64,000 nt of DNA from Candidatus Altimarinota bacterium (GTDB lineage: Bacteria > Patescibacteriota > Gracilibacteria > UBA1369 > LOWO2-01-FULL-3), in contig JALNWA010000002.1 of NCBI GenBank assembly GCA_023231115.1, positions 109,932 to 173,931 on the forward strand, written 5' to 3'. Under the pieces are notes generated by a model. It saw only the letters and a list, made by a program, of their open reading frames with translations, was not told the DNA's origin and ran no database searches. The stretch's first letter is position 1; every line of letters starts with the position of its first letter. Positions 1 through 9,376 of the stretch are shown in pieces. A program made the position numbers and the translations under genes.

Positions 1-234
1 GGCAGAGCTTCTCGAATATGCCGTACAACAATTGGAGAAGATTCATTTGAAGATAAAAATTGTGAACCGGCTCGCTTAGATGCATACCAAACCTCAGGAG
101 GAGAACAAAAGCCAATAAGGGGGCTTTCTACCGCGGCAAAAATACTTGTTGCTCCATATGGAATAGAACCTGAATTATACTGCACCGGAGGATCCACAAA
201 AAAATTGGAAATCACAGTTCACGAAGACAAATAA
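1..234 (+). CDS. C-terminal part of an unknown protein
   Basis: An open frame runs from the window edge to a TAA at 232-234, giving the last 77 residues of a protein whose start lies outside the window. It has three cysteines and a short hydrophobic run (AAKILVAPYG) but no motif I recognise. The following 86 bases before lemA hold no gene and no clear promoter. Nothing in the fragment supports a function. Confidence 0.5.
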   Translation, partial: GRASRICRTTIGEDSFEDKNCEPARLDAYQTSGGEQKPIRGLSTAAKILVAPYGIEPELYCTGGSTKKLEITVHEDK

Positions 235-320
235 AACAATTTGCCTAAAAGGAAAAGAAATAGTAGAGTTTACAAAGGTCAATAAAAGATTTTGGCCTCT
301 TTAAGCACTAACAACCATTT

Positions 321-881
321 ATGACATACGTATTATTAGCACTAGCAATAATTGCAATTTTTATTGTCGGACTTTACAACAGCGTAATCAGCCTCAAAAA
401 CAAATGCGACGAAGCATGGTCCGGAATAGACACACAACTAAAGCGCAGATATGACCTTATCCCAAACGTTGTTGAAACAGTAAAGGGTTATGCCAAACAT
501 GAATCTGCGACCTTTGAGAAGCTCACAGCGCTCCGCTCACAAGCGATGCAGGCAAAAGACATGGGAGACAAGGAAAAAGCCGAGAACATGCTCTCAAGCA
601 CATTAAAATCACTTTTCGCAGTAGCTGAAAACTACCCTGAGCTTAAAGCAAATCAAAACTTCATGGATCTTCAGAATAAACTTGCGGAAGTGGAAGACAA
701 TCTTCAACTTTCACGCCGTTATTACAATGCGGTAGTTCGTGATTTCAACACAAAAATTCAAGTTTTCCCAAACAACTTTTTAGCTCAGATGCTAGGCTTC
801 GCTTCTCGCACATTCTTCGAAGCTCAAGAACCTGAGAAAGAGAATGTTAAGGTGAATTTCAAGGAGGAAGAAAAGAAGTAA
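321..881 (+). CDS. lemA: LemA family protein
   Basis: The 186-residue product has the LemA layout: one N-terminal membrane helix (about residues 3-23), then a long helical extracytoplasmic domain. Family-typical motifs are NKCDEAWSGID, KRRYDLIPNVVETVKGYAKHE, the AVAENYPELKANQNF segment, and LSRRYYNAVVRDFN with PNNFLAQMLGF near the end. Length matches the family. LemA proteins are membrane-anchored helical bundles of poorly defined role, often next to a TPM-domain or peptidase gene; no such partner is visible here. It is convergent with uvrB, with 28 bases between the stops. No Shine-Dalgarno precedes the ATG. Confidence 0.93.
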   Translation: MTYVLLALAIIAIFIVGLYNSVISLKNKCDEAWSGIDTQLKRRYDLIPNVVETVKGYAKHESATFEKLTALRSQAMQAKDMGDKEKAENMLSSTLKSLFAVAENYPELKANQNFMDLQNKLAEVEDNLQLSRRYYNAVVRDFNTKIQVFPNNFLAQMLGFASRTFFEAQEPEKENVKVNFKEEEKK

Positions 882-909
882 TTTTTGTGAAAAATCATTG
901 TGTTTCTTC

Positions 910-2889
910 CTATACTTTGTATTCCTCCCTTAATGCCTCGATTTCATCCCTTATTTCAGCGGCTTTTTCGAAGTTTAGATTTTCACTTTCAATCTGCATT
1001 TTATCTTCAAGAACTTTTATCAATCGACCAACCTCATCCTTCGGCACTTTTTCTCCGCCAAACCTCTTCTCAGGTTTCTTTTTGCCTGCCAAATGCGAGA
1101 TATCACGAATTGCCTTCTTGATTGTTTCAGGCGTAATTCCATGTTCCTTATTGTAAATAACCTGTTTTTCACGACGACGATTTGTCTCTTTTATCGCACC
1201 TTTTATTGCCGCCGTTTCCTTGTCGGCATACATAATTACACGTCCATTCACATTTCTGGCACATCTTCCTGTCGTTTGGATTAAAGCGCTTTCACTACGC
1301 AAAAATCCCTCTTTATCAGCATCCAAAATTGCCACCAAACTAACTTCCGGCAAATCCAAACCTTCTCTAAGCAAATTTATACCGACCAAAACATCAAATT
1401 TTCCAAGCCTTAAATCTCTCAAAATTTCCACCCTTTCAATAGTCACAATGTCAGAATGCAAGTACCTTACACGAATATCAGCATCCGACAAAAATTCAGT
1501 CAAATCCTCAGCGCTTCTTTTCGTCAAAGTTGTAATAAGAACTCTTTCTCCCCTATCAGTCACAGTTTTTATTTCTTTAAGCAAATCTTCGATTTGTCCT
1601 GTTTTAGGTCGCACTGAAATTTCCGGATCCACAAGCCCCGTAGGCCTCACAACTTGTTCGACAATTGCAGTTTTTTTCGTGTTTGCCATTTCATATTTTC
1701 CGGGAGTTGCAGAAACAAAAACAGTATTTTTCATATATTCTTCAAACTCATCAAATTTCAGAGGCCTGTTGTCGTGCGCTGAAGGAAGCCTAAAACCATG
1801 TTCCACAAGTGTCGTTTTTCGCGAAAGATTTCCTCCAAACATTCCTCCGATTTGCGGAACACTCATGTGCGATTCATCAATAAAAAGAAGAAAATCATTC
1901 GGCAAATAATCCATCAAAGTCGTCGGCCTTTCTCCGGGCTCTTTTCCGCTAAGATAACGCGTATAATTCTCAATTCCACTGCAGTGGCCCGTCTCAAGTA
2001 AAATCTCAATATCATATTCCGTTCGTGTTTTTATTCTTTCCGCCTCAAGATTTCGACCCTGACTTTTCAGCTCATTGTAGCGCAAATCAAGATCTTTCCT
2101 TATTCCTTCAACCGCTTTTTTCACTTTTTCTTCAGTTGTAACATCATGTTTCGCAGGAAAAATCGTGATTTCATCCATCTTTTTAACAAGCTCTCCCGTA
2201 AAAGATTCAACCTCCGAAATCGCCTCAATGTCATCTCCAAAAAACTCGATCCTATAAACATTATCTCGATCCGGCGGATAAATTTCCACAGTATCTCCAA
2301 GCACATGAAACATCCCATTTTTAAATTCCATCGAACTTCTCGTGTACTGCATATCAGTTAATTGTCGCAAAAGTTTATCACGCGAAACAACTTCCCCAAC
2401 TTTAATTGTTCGCGCCAACGCCGTATAGTCCTCAACAGAACCGAGACCGTAAATACATGACACAGAAGCCACAATGATAACATCGCGACGAGTCAACAAA
2501 TTTGCAGTAGCGGCATGTCTGAATTTTTCAATTTCTTCATTTATCGACGCATCTTTTTCAATATAAGTATCCGTCGACGGCAAATACGCTTCCGGCTGAT
2601 AATAATCATAATACGACACGAAATAACTCACGGCATTATCAGGAAAAAATTCCTGAAACTCACTGCAAAGTTGTGCCGCCAAAGTCTTATTATGCGCAAG
2701 AATAAGCGCAGGACGCTGAAGTTTCTCAATAACTTTTGCCATCGTAAAAGTCTTTCCTGAACCTGTGACTCCAAGCAAAGTCTGAAACCTTTCATTCTTC
2801 TTAAGCCCTTTAGAAAGCGCTTCAATCGCCTCCGGCTGATCACCTTTCGGCGTCATTTCTGATTTTAAAACAAATTTCTGGTGGGTCAT
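910..2889 (-). CDS. uvrB: UvrABC system protein B (excinuclease subunit)
   Basis: UvrB is the DNA-damage-verifying helicase of nucleotide excision repair, handed DNA by UvrA and then recruiting UvrC. The 659-residue product has Walker A GVTGSGKT near residue 40, the beta-hairpin region with YYDYYQPEAYLPSTDTYIEKD, helicase motifs such as LFIDESH and VSATP, the QTTGRCARN motif VI, and a C-terminal UVR domain (roughly the last 40 residues, FEKAAEIRDEIEALRE) that binds UvrC. I start at 2889 (MTHQKFVLKSE), which matches the family N-terminus; the frame stays open 28 codons further upstream but that part is not UvrB-like. No uvrA or uvrC lies nearby. Confidence 0.97.
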   Translation of the reverse strand: MTHQKFVLKSEMTPKGDQPEAIEALSKGLKKNERFQTLLGVTGSGKTFTMAKVIEKLQRPALILAHNKTLAAQLCSEFQEFFPDNAVSYFVSYYDYYQPEAYLPSTDTYIEKDASINEEIEKFRHAATANLLTRRDVIIVASVSCIYGLGSVEDYTALARTIKVGEVVSRDKLLRQLTDMQYTRSSMEFKNGMFHVLGDTVEIYPPDRDNVYRIEFFGDDIEAISEVESFTGELVKKMDEITIFPAKHDVTTEEKVKKAVEGIRKDLDLRYNELKSQGRNLEAERIKTRTEYDIEILLETGHCSGIENYTRYLSGKEPGERPTTLMDYLPNDFLLFIDESHMSVPQIGGMFGGNLSRKTTLVEHGFRLPSAHDNRPLKFDEFEEYMKNTVFVSATPGKYEMANTKKTAIVEQVVRPTGLVDPEISVRPKTGQIEDLLKEIKTVTDRGERVLITTLTKRSAEDLTEFLSDADIRVRYLHSDIVTIERVEILRDLRLGKFDVLVGINLLREGLDLPEVSLVAILDADKEGFLRSESALIQTTGRCARNVNGRVIMYADKETAAIKGAIKETNRRREKQVIYNKEHGITPETIKKAIRDISHLAGKKKPEKRFGGEKVPKDEVGRLIKVLEDKMQIESENLNFEKAAEIRDEIEALREEYKV

Positions 2890-2997
2890 TTTGCGTATTT
2901 TTAAGCCAAAAGATTGTATCATATCAGCCAAAACAAGTCCACCGCCACAGACAAAAACAATTGAAAAATCCAAAAATAAGAGCTAAATTAACCCTCC

Positions 2998-4239
2998 ATG
3001 GCACCAAAACTACAACAATACATCGACATGTTCGGAGGCAAACACGGCGCTCTCGAATATTTCGGGGACAACCATCAAAGTCTCCGAGAACACCTTCTTT
3101 GGCAACACGTTTTTGGCGTGCGTGAAAGAATAAGTGAAAGAGCCATGGATCAGCTAAAAGAACAATGCAAATATTTTGGAACATCAAGAGCAATCCTGCG
3201 AACAAGCGAAAGATCGGATTGGGGCGGGATGGTAGACACTATACCGACACGAAAAGTTAAATTAGATTTAAAACTTATAGACCAAATTCTTGAGGAAATG
3301 CGCAAAAAATTATTTGATCCGCAACTTCTGAAGTACGCCGCCATGGAAAACAACGGATATGATCCTGAAAAAACAACAATATCGGTATCTCCATACATCG
3401 AAGAATTAACCGTAAAAGACGGAAGAAGAAAAGACAAATGGGACAAATTGGACAACCCAACAGACGAAGAAGAAGAACCAAAAGACCAAGACTTCAAAGG
3501 TGCGACAGTTACAGAGCATCCAAATATTCAAGACGGACTGACCTCAGATATAGCGTTTCATGGAGAATACGGAGACGAGGGCCCTGACTGGTTCTGTGCA
3601 AATAATATATTGGGAGAAAAAGTATTCAGTCCATGGATAGAGGCATATCCAAGAACATCACTTAAACTGTTGGAAACAATAAGAAAATTCAGAGAAACAG
3701 GCGCATTACCTGAAGATCGCGCTCTTCAATATGAATTTGTAATACATCCTATTTCAAAAACACCATTATTGGTCCAAATTCGCGACTTCGCGCAAAAAAA
3801 ACCGTTTGAAATGGACGAATATGAAGCAAAAACAGCACTATTCAATCGCCTGTTTGGAATCCCCATGAGAAGACAAGAATTACCACTAAATTTAGGCCTA
3901 TGGAGAGATTCTTTTCTGAGATTTGAAGAAGAAAATCCAAACACACCATATGCCCACATTCATGAATCAAGAACAAATCTTTCCCTTGAAGAATTTCCTG
4001 CAAACATGAGAGTTTATCTACAAAACAACAAACCGGCACTTTCACACGCAAATACAAGATTTGTGAAACTTTGCCTTGAACGAGAAGGATTTTCAACGCT
4101 CACTGATTATGGCGTATACTCCAATACAGATGGTGCACTTAGAGAAATGGGTTCAAAGGGTATCCGAAGAAGAACAGGACGCCTTGTTGTACAACGCAAA
4201 AAAAACAGCTTCCTCCCAAAGATGGAAATAGAGCTCTAA
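2998..4239 (+). CDS. Unknown 413-residue soluble protein
   Basis: The product starts MAPKLQQYIDMFGGKHG and has no signal peptide or membrane helix. A charged, acidic stretch (TDEEEEPKDQD) sits near residue 160. Around residues 240-260, EFVIHPISKTPLLVQIRDF loosely recalls the EW-x(n)-LVQxR segment closing the ATP-grasp domain of PEP synthase/pyruvate-phosphate dikinase, but the rest does not match, so I give no function. The gene is divergent from uvrB; a TAAATT at 2984-2989 lies only 8 bases before the ATG, consistent with a leaderless or near-leaderless transcript. The suhB-like gene follows 18 bases downstream. Confidence 0.75.
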   Translation: MAPKLQQYIDMFGGKHGALEYFGDNHQSLREHLLWQHVFGVRERISERAMDQLKEQCKYFGTSRAILRTSERSDWGGMVDTIPTRKVKLDLKLIDQILEEMRKKLFDPQLLKYAAMENNGYDPEKTTISVSPYIEELTVKDGRRKDKWDKLDNPTDEEEEPKDQDFKGATVTEHPNIQDGLTSDIAFHGEYGDEGPDWFCANNILGEKVFSPWIEAYPRTSLKLLETIRKFRETGALPEDRALQYEFVIHPISKTPLLVQIRDFAQKKPFEMDEYEAKTALFNRLFGIPMRRQELPLNLGLWRDSFLRFEEENPNTPYAHIHESRTNLSLEEFPANMRVYLQNNKPALSHANTRFVKLCLEREGFSTLTDYGVYSNTDGALREMGSKGIRRRTGRLVVQRKKNSFLPKMEIEL

Positions 4240-4257
4240 AAGTGCTATCATTTCCTC

Positions 4258-5067
4258 ATGAAATTACTAAAGTTCGCCATCGATATCGCTGAAAAAGCCG
4301 GAAAAATAATACTCGCGACTGAAAAAGATCGCATAAAAATCACGGAAAAAGCCAGACACGACCTTGTCACAAACGCCGACAAGGCTTCTGAAAAATTCAT
4401 AATGCAGGAAATAAAAAAACATTATCCGGAACATGAAATTTTGTCGGAAGAAGACTTTTTCAAAAATAAAAAAATACCAAATGCGGAATATGTTTGGATC
4501 GTAGACCCGCTCGACGGCACAACGAATTTTGCGCATGGGTTACCCATTTTTTCGGTGTCAATTGCACTCGTTCACATGAAGAAAATAAAATCTTCAAAAA
4601 ATTTCGAGTACATGCACGGTGAAATTATCGTCGGAGTCGTTCACGCACCAAAAATGAATGAAACTTTTTACGCCGCAAAAGACAAAGGCGCTTATTTAAA
4701 TGGAAAACGCATCCGCACATCATCAACAAAAACACTTGAAGATTCACTTATTGTCACAGGATTTCCGGTCGCCCACAAAGAAGTAAATGTCCCATATTTC
4801 ACAAAAATGCTACCAAGATGCCAAGCGCTTCGAAGGCTTGGTTCAGCCGCAATTGACCTTTGCTATATTGCCTGCGGACGATTCGACAGCTATTGGGAAT
4901 TCAGATTGAAAGCTTGGGATATCGCAGCAGGAAGCCTGATAGTCAAAGAAGCAGGCGGAACAGTAACCGACACAAACGGAAAAACTCTGGACCTTTTCGG
5001 CCAAGACATCCTTGCCACAAACGGCTTTTTGCACAAAGAAGTTGTAAAAATCTTTTCAAACCTTTAA
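4258..5067 (+). CDS. suhB: Inositol monophosphatase / SuhB family phosphatase
   Basis: Mg-dependent phosphatases of this family hydrolyse inositol-1-phosphate and related sugar phosphates such as 3'-phosphoadenosine compounds. Seen in the 269 residues: the metal ligand EED near residue 66, the signature WIVDPLDGTTNFAHG near residues 82-96, and the C-terminal WDIAAGSLIVKEAGGTVTD metal-binding motif. Length fits the family. The preceding bases contain TGCTATCAT ending about 8 bases before the ATG, so the mRNA is probably nearly leaderless. The exact substrate cannot be told from sequence; the symbol denotes the family. Confidence 0.9.
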   Translation: MKLLKFAIDIAEKAGKIILATEKDRIKITEKARHDLVTNADKASEKFIMQEIKKHYPEHEILSEEDFFKNKKIPNAEYVWIVDPLDGTTNFAHGLPIFSVSIALVHMKKIKSSKNFEYMHGEIIVGVVHAPKMNETFYAAKDKGAYLNGKRIRTSSTKTLEDSLIVTGFPVAHKEVNVPYFTKMLPRCQALRRLGSAAIDLCYIACGRFDSYWEFRLKAWDIAAGSLIVKEAGGTVTDTNGKTLDLFGQDILATNGFLHKEVVKIFSNL

Positions 5068-5107
5068 AATCGCAACGCATATGCGCTAAGCATACGCATA
5101 AACACGT

Positions 5108-5184
5108 GCGTTCGTAGCTCAGCTGGATAGAGCGTTGGCTTGCGGAGCCAAAGGTCGCAGGTTCGATTCCCGCCGGACGCACCA
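5108..5184 (+). tRNA. tRNA-Arg (anticodon GCG)
   Basis: A 77-base cloverleaf with acceptor stem GCGTTCG/CGGACGC, D-arm GCTC...GAGC, anticodon stem TTGGC/GCCAA around loop TTGCGGA, T-loop TTCGATT and an encoded 3' ACCA. The T-stem has one A-C mismatch. The anticodon reads GCG, decoding CGC and CGU. Most bacteria use ACG modified to inosine for this box, so the G34 form is unusual. Confidence 0.95.
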
Positions 5185-5194
5185 GATATTCTTT

Positions 5195-6306
5195 TTAACG
5201 AAGCCTTCTCTTAAGTTTTTCCCTCAATAATTCTCTTTTGAATTCTGAAACAAAAGCCGCATCTATTCCATTGGAAGCCATTTTAATAACATCCTCAGGC
5301 GTAAGCCCCAAATCTCTTCCATGTTTTACAAAAATAGATCTGACGCTATCAACATCAAACATCAATGGATCATCAGTATTAAGCGTAGCCTTAACACCGG
5401 TATCTAAAAAATATTTCAAAGGATGTTTTCCCATAGGCACATATCCCAAAATTGCATTACTTGGAGGACAACACTCAATGCATATATTTTTTTCACGAAT
5501 TAAATCCCAAAGAGCCTCATCTCCAGCCATTAAAGAAAGTCCATGACCTATTCTTCGGGCACCAAGCCTCTCAATAGCATCTCTTATAAAACTAGGTGGA
5601 GCTTCTTTAAAATCAGGCCCTTTAGCTTGTTCTCCGGCATGCACGGTAATCGGCACTCCAGCCTCAATCGCAGGCCTCATCACCTCTTCAAACATAGTAT
5701 TTGGAAATTTATCTTCCGGTCCACCAGCTACATCAAGACCGGTGGGGCTTTCAGGAGAATGAGTCTTTAAGACCGCATTCACAACATCCTGTGCGAATTC
5801 AGGCTTATTTCGGCTAAAACATGCTATAAAGGCACCACTCGCTCCATGCTCATAAGCCCTTTGAATTCCAAACTTAATAGCCCCAATAATTTCTTCATAA
5901 GGAGGTTTTCCTTTTATGACATCTGATAAGTATAAGGAGAACCACGCAATTCAGTATGAATACTTCCTGCGTCCGCTTGATCCATTATTTGTTTGTAGGT
6001 CGCATATTGCAAATCTTCAAGCCTTCGCATAACCCCCACAGGAATTCCAAAAGAATCAAGAAACCGCACAAACCCCCCAGGCTGACTGAATCCACCTGCA
6101 ATCCCTTCATAATAAGCCCTTATAGACTCAGGATCATGAAGATCCACACCCGTTATCGGCTCTTTTCCATTTCTCGTCAAAACATGATCAACATTATTTA
6201 TATCAGCGAACATAGCAATGGTTTCAGGGCTCATTCCAGCCTCTAAATGACGATGGTGTTCAACCGTCGAAGAGAAAGTTGCAGAATAAGGACTACTTTC
6301 AAACAT
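5195..6306 (-). pseudogene. add: Adenosine deaminase interrupted by a single frameshift
   Basis: Adenosine deaminase converts adenosine to inosine using a zinc ion. Reading leftwards from 6306, the first frame carries the HxH metal ligands (HHRHLE) and TELRGSPY. The match then continues in the next frame from about 5932, starting LSDVIKGKPPYEEII and running through ITVHAGE, RIGHG, CPPSN and LNTDDP to the stop at 5195. Both parts together give about 370 residues, normal for the family, with all active-site motifs present. The change from one frame to the other occurs around 5929-5937 and corresponds to one missing base. It is either a real inactivating mutation or an assembly error; no slippery sequence suggests programmed frameshifting. 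Confidence 0.88.
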
Positions 6307-6413
6307 ATAAAAAATTTAAAAATAATAAATAAAGGAGCAAATATTATCACCACTCATAAAAATACTCAACAAATTATATAATTTACAGCAAAATTCCATT
6401 CCATCCTCCCTAC

Positions 6414-6443
6414 TTGACAAAACACTCCAAAACGACGTAAAAT
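6414..6443 (+). promoter_or_regulatory. Sigma-70-like promoter of the HD-domain gene
   Basis: TTGACA at 6414-6419 and TAAAAT at 6438-6443 are separated by 18 bases. The predicted start leaves a leader of only about 14 bases before the ATG at 6465, with no Shine-Dalgarno. Confidence 0.7.
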
Positions 6444-6464
6444 AACTGCTCTTTTTGCGAAAAC

Positions 6465-8189
6465 ATGGGTATCAATAAAACAGACGAACAATTAGCGAAA
6501 GACCAGCAGTACGAACAAGATAAAAAGGTGATAAAGGTCGGATCTCATGCCCTCCTAGTCGAGAGATGGCCTATAAATGACAAAATCGAGAACTGCTACA
6601 ACGAAAATAGCGCATATTTGTGCTATATGGAGCAAACTTATTTGAAAGTACCTCAAGAGGAATCCTTCGATAGTTTGGGCACTTCAATTCACGAAAACCA
6701 CAAAGCCCGTATCAAAAAATTATGGGAATCATTTCTGGCACAAAAAACAAAACTTGAAGCAAAAGCACAAGAAATAAAAAAACATTGGGCGAATTCACCA
6801 AAGAACTCCGACGAAAGTTCAAGAACTATGGTAGAACAAAGCCCGATAGAAATGCAGGCAAAATTCAAAAAAAGTGCAATGGCGATAATATCTTCCGATC
6901 CTGCACTAGAAACATGGCAAACAACAGAAAAATCGCTAAGACAAGACCTTGATATAGAGATGAAAACATTCAGAATAGAACTCAGAAAATATTTGGAAGC
7001 ATTAATTGAAAAACAAGGAGATGAATATGTCTTACCTCTCGATCATCCATTACGACAACAAATTGTGGTGCACAATAGATATGTTCAACTTATCGATGCA
7101 ATATTTATAACATTGGGCTCGGCAAAAAAAGAATATTACAGACAAAAAAAAGATCTTGTAAGAAAAACTGAAGCAAAACCTACAGTTTTCCACGCATCTG
7201 AAGTAACACTTGGGTCAATAAGACATACGGTTCCATTCATTATTGAAGAAACACAACTGGATTTAAATCCGGTTGCTATCGCAGTAGCCGGAGCATACCA
7301 TGATATTTTTGAAGACACGGATCGCTCAATAGAAGGGATAATGGAAACCTTAAAAACAGAGCTTGATTCACACGACACAACGATTGAAAGCGGATTTGGA
7401 ATTCCAGATGAAAAATTCACGGCAAAAATTCTGGACATCATGAACAAAACGACAATGGCCAGAACAAAAGCGTCAATAAGAGTCCTTTCAAATAACACAG
7501 TTCTTTCAGATCTAGAAAAAAAACGCGCAATAACTCAAAATCTTGCAGGAAAAACACGAACCATGGAGCAACTTGGAATAACAAGAAAAGACTTGGTAAG
7601 ACTATTCCCAAAAAAAACAACACCTCCAACCGCTACAACAGAAGAAGAAGAAGAAGATAAAAAAGAAAAAGAAGAAGGGAATAAAGAAGATCCAAAGTTA
7701 AAAACAATACCACAATTTCCGGAAGAATATGACGACGGAAAAATATTAAGATTTTTAATCCGACTACATACCATAACCGGATCAATACCGACACGGCAAA
7801 AAATACTTGTGACAAAAAATTCTGATAGAGCTCACAATGTTTCCACGCTCTCAAAAATGTCTTTAGACTCTCAAAGAAAAACCCTTAGAGGAACCGTTTC
7901 CAGACTTATTGCATATCAAATGCTTGATCACGATCACGAAGAAATGCCTCTATACGAAACACTTTCATATTTAATAGATGAAACAGTAAAAGCATATCAC
8001 AAATTTGAGACCGAGAATCCACAACACATGGAACCGATAGATCACGAATTAATTGCACAAGTGGAAAAATGGCAAATCGAAGTAATCAGAATGGAACTTC
8101 CTGAAAAAGTGCGAAAAGTTTTGGAAAGATTTCACGAGAAAAAAGCCGAAAAGAAAAAACCTTCAGTCGATACTACAGCCCGCCCTTAA
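6465..8189 (+). CDS. HD-domain protein resembling the SpoT/RelA hydrolase domain
   Basis: The 574-residue product has an N-terminal helical, charged half with no recognised domain and then an HD phosphohydrolase-like region. Visible are a candidate first metal histidine in IRHTVPF (H254), the HDxxED motif in AGAYHDIFEDTD (H279, D280, E283, D284) and a distal DRAHN (454-458), the same order as the (p)ppGpp hydrolase domain of SpoT/MESH1. A lysine/glutamate-rich low-complexity insert (about 390-412) separates HDxxED from DRAHN. No synthetase or TGS/ACT domain is present. A role in ppGpp hydrolysis is inference; it could act on another nucleotide. Its last 17 bases overlap the convergent rpe gene. 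Confidence 0.8.
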   Translation: MGINKTDEQLAKDQQYEQDKKVIKVGSHALLVERWPINDKIENCYNENSAYLCYMEQTYLKVPQEESFDSLGTSIHENHKARIKKLWESFLAQKTKLEAKAQEIKKHWANSPKNSDESSRTMVEQSPIEMQAKFKKSAMAIISSDPALETWQTTEKSLRQDLDIEMKTFRIELRKYLEALIEKQGDEYVLPLDHPLRQQIVVHNRYVQLIDAIFITLGSAKKEYYRQKKDLVRKTEAKPTVFHASEVTLGSIRHTVPFIIEETQLDLNPVAIAVAGAYHDIFEDTDRSIEGIMETLKTELDSHDTTIESGFGIPDEKFTAKILDIMNKTTMARTKASIRVLSNNTVLSDLEKKRAITQNLAGKTRTMEQLGITRKDLVRLFPKKTTPPTATTEEEEEDKKEKEEGNKEDPKLKTIPQFPEEYDDGKILRFLIRLHTITGSIPTRQKILVTKNSDRAHNVSTLSKMSLDSQRKTLRGTVSRLIAYQMLDHDHEEMPLYETLSYLIDETVKAYHKFETENPQHMEPIDHELIAQVEKWQIEVIRMELPEKVRKVLERFHEKKAEKKKPSVDTTARP

Positions 8190-8835
8190 TTTTTTGTGCC
8201 GCCTCTTTTTTATCAACAGCCTTGAAAAAATAACTTCCTGAAATAAGTAAATTCGCACCTGCATCAATACAAACAGGAGCTGTTTTGTCGTTTATTCCGC
8301 CATCCACAGCGATATCACCTTGATAACCAAGAGCCCTTAATTCTCGAATTTTTGGAACCATATCTTCCATAAAACTTTGTCCGCCAAATCCCGGATTAAC
8401 AGTCATAACCAAAACTTCATCCGCCAAATCCAAAACATCTTTTACCGCATCTACACTTGTTGCAGGCTTTATTGAAACTCCACATTCGCACCCAAAACTT
8501 TTTATCATCATCAAAACAGCACGCAAATTTTCACCGCACGCTTCACTGTGCACAACAATTCTTTTCGCTCCTGCATCTGCAAAATCTTTAATAAATTTTT
8601 CAGGATTTTCAATCATCAAATGAACATCAAGCGGCAATTTGCTTTTTATAAATTTCACAACAGGCGCACCAAGCGTAATATTCGGCACAAAATGGCCGTC
8701 CATCACATCAACATGAATCATATCCACAAATTCCTCCACTGATTTTATTTCCTCGTTTAAACGGCCGAAATCAGCCGACAAAATAGAAGGCGCAAGTTTT
8801 ATTTTTCTGCCGTTATTTTTATTTTCTTCGTTCAT
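8173..8835 (-). CDS. rpe: Ribulose-phosphate 3-epimerase
   Basis: Rpe interconverts ribulose-5-phosphate and xylulose-5-phosphate in the pentose phosphate pathway. The 220-residue TIM-barrel protein has the opening KLAPSILSADFGRL, the metal/active-site segment MIHVDVMDGHFVPNITLG, DVHLMIENP, VMTVNPGFGGQSF and the phosphate-binding AVDGGI and LISGSYFF. It is the last gene of a leftward run rpe-rpiB-prs, with 9 bases to rpiB. Confidence 0.97.
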   Translation of the reverse strand: MNEENKNNGRKIKLAPSILSADFGRLNEEIKSVEEFVDMIHVDVMDGHFVPNITLGAPVVKFIKSKLPLDVHLMIENPEKFIKDFADAGAKRIVVHSEACGENLRAVLMMIKSFGCECGVSIKPATSVDAVKDVLDLADEVLVMTVNPGFGGQSFMEDMVPKIRELRALGYQGDIAVDGGINDKTAPVCIDAGANLLISGSYFFKAVDKKEAAQKIKGGL

Positions 8836-8844
8836 CTTTTTGGA

Positions 8845-9354
8845 TTAACAAGTCGCACCGTCTTGGCCGTCCCCCGTTTTTGCAGGAGCAATGTTCATTT
8901 TATCCATTTTTTCAACTCTCCTTAAATGCCTTTCCTCAGCCTCAAAAGGAGTTTTCAAAAATTTCTCTGTAATTTTTTTCATCAATTCTATGTCTGTAGT
9001 TCGAGCACCCATCGCCAAAACATTTGCATCATTGTGTTTTCGTGACATCTCAGCCAAATTTTCATCAGTAACAAGCGCCGCGCGAATTCCTTTAAGCTTA
9101 TTCGCGGCAATCGACATCCCAACTCCTGTTCCACAAATCAAAACACCCAAAGCCCCTTCCTTTGCATGCTCAAGAACTTTTTCACCGACTTCTCTCGCGA
9201 CATCCGGATAATCAATCGGATTTGCATCAAAAGCGCCCAAATCAGTAACAACAAATCCCAAAGATTCAACAAACGGTTTTAACAATCCCTTAGCCTCATA
9301 ACCGGCATGGTCACTTCCCATGAAAACAAGTGGTTTATCTTTTTCGTAAAACAT
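8845..9354 (-). CDS. rpiB: Ribose-5-phosphate isomerase B
   Basis: RpiB interconverts ribose-5-phosphate and ribulose-5-phosphate. The 169-residue product has MGSDHAGYEAK at the N-terminus, the active-site cysteine motif ICGTGVGMSIAANK and the RKHNDANVLAMGAR segment. About 20 extra residues rich in Gly, Ala and Asp extend past the usual C-terminus. It sits between rpe and prs, so the three genes together feed ribose-5-phosphate towards PRPP. Confidence 0.97.
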   Translation of the reverse strand: MFYEKDKPLVFMGSDHAGYEAKGLLKPFVESLGFVVTDLGAFDANPIDYPDVAREVGEKVLEHAKEGALGVLICGTGVGMSIAANKLKGIRAALVTDENLAEMSRKHNDANVLAMGARTTDIELMKKITEKFLKTPFEAEERHLRRVEKMDKMNIAPAKTGDGQDGATC

Positions 9355-9376
9355 TTTTATAAAAATTAAGGATTAA

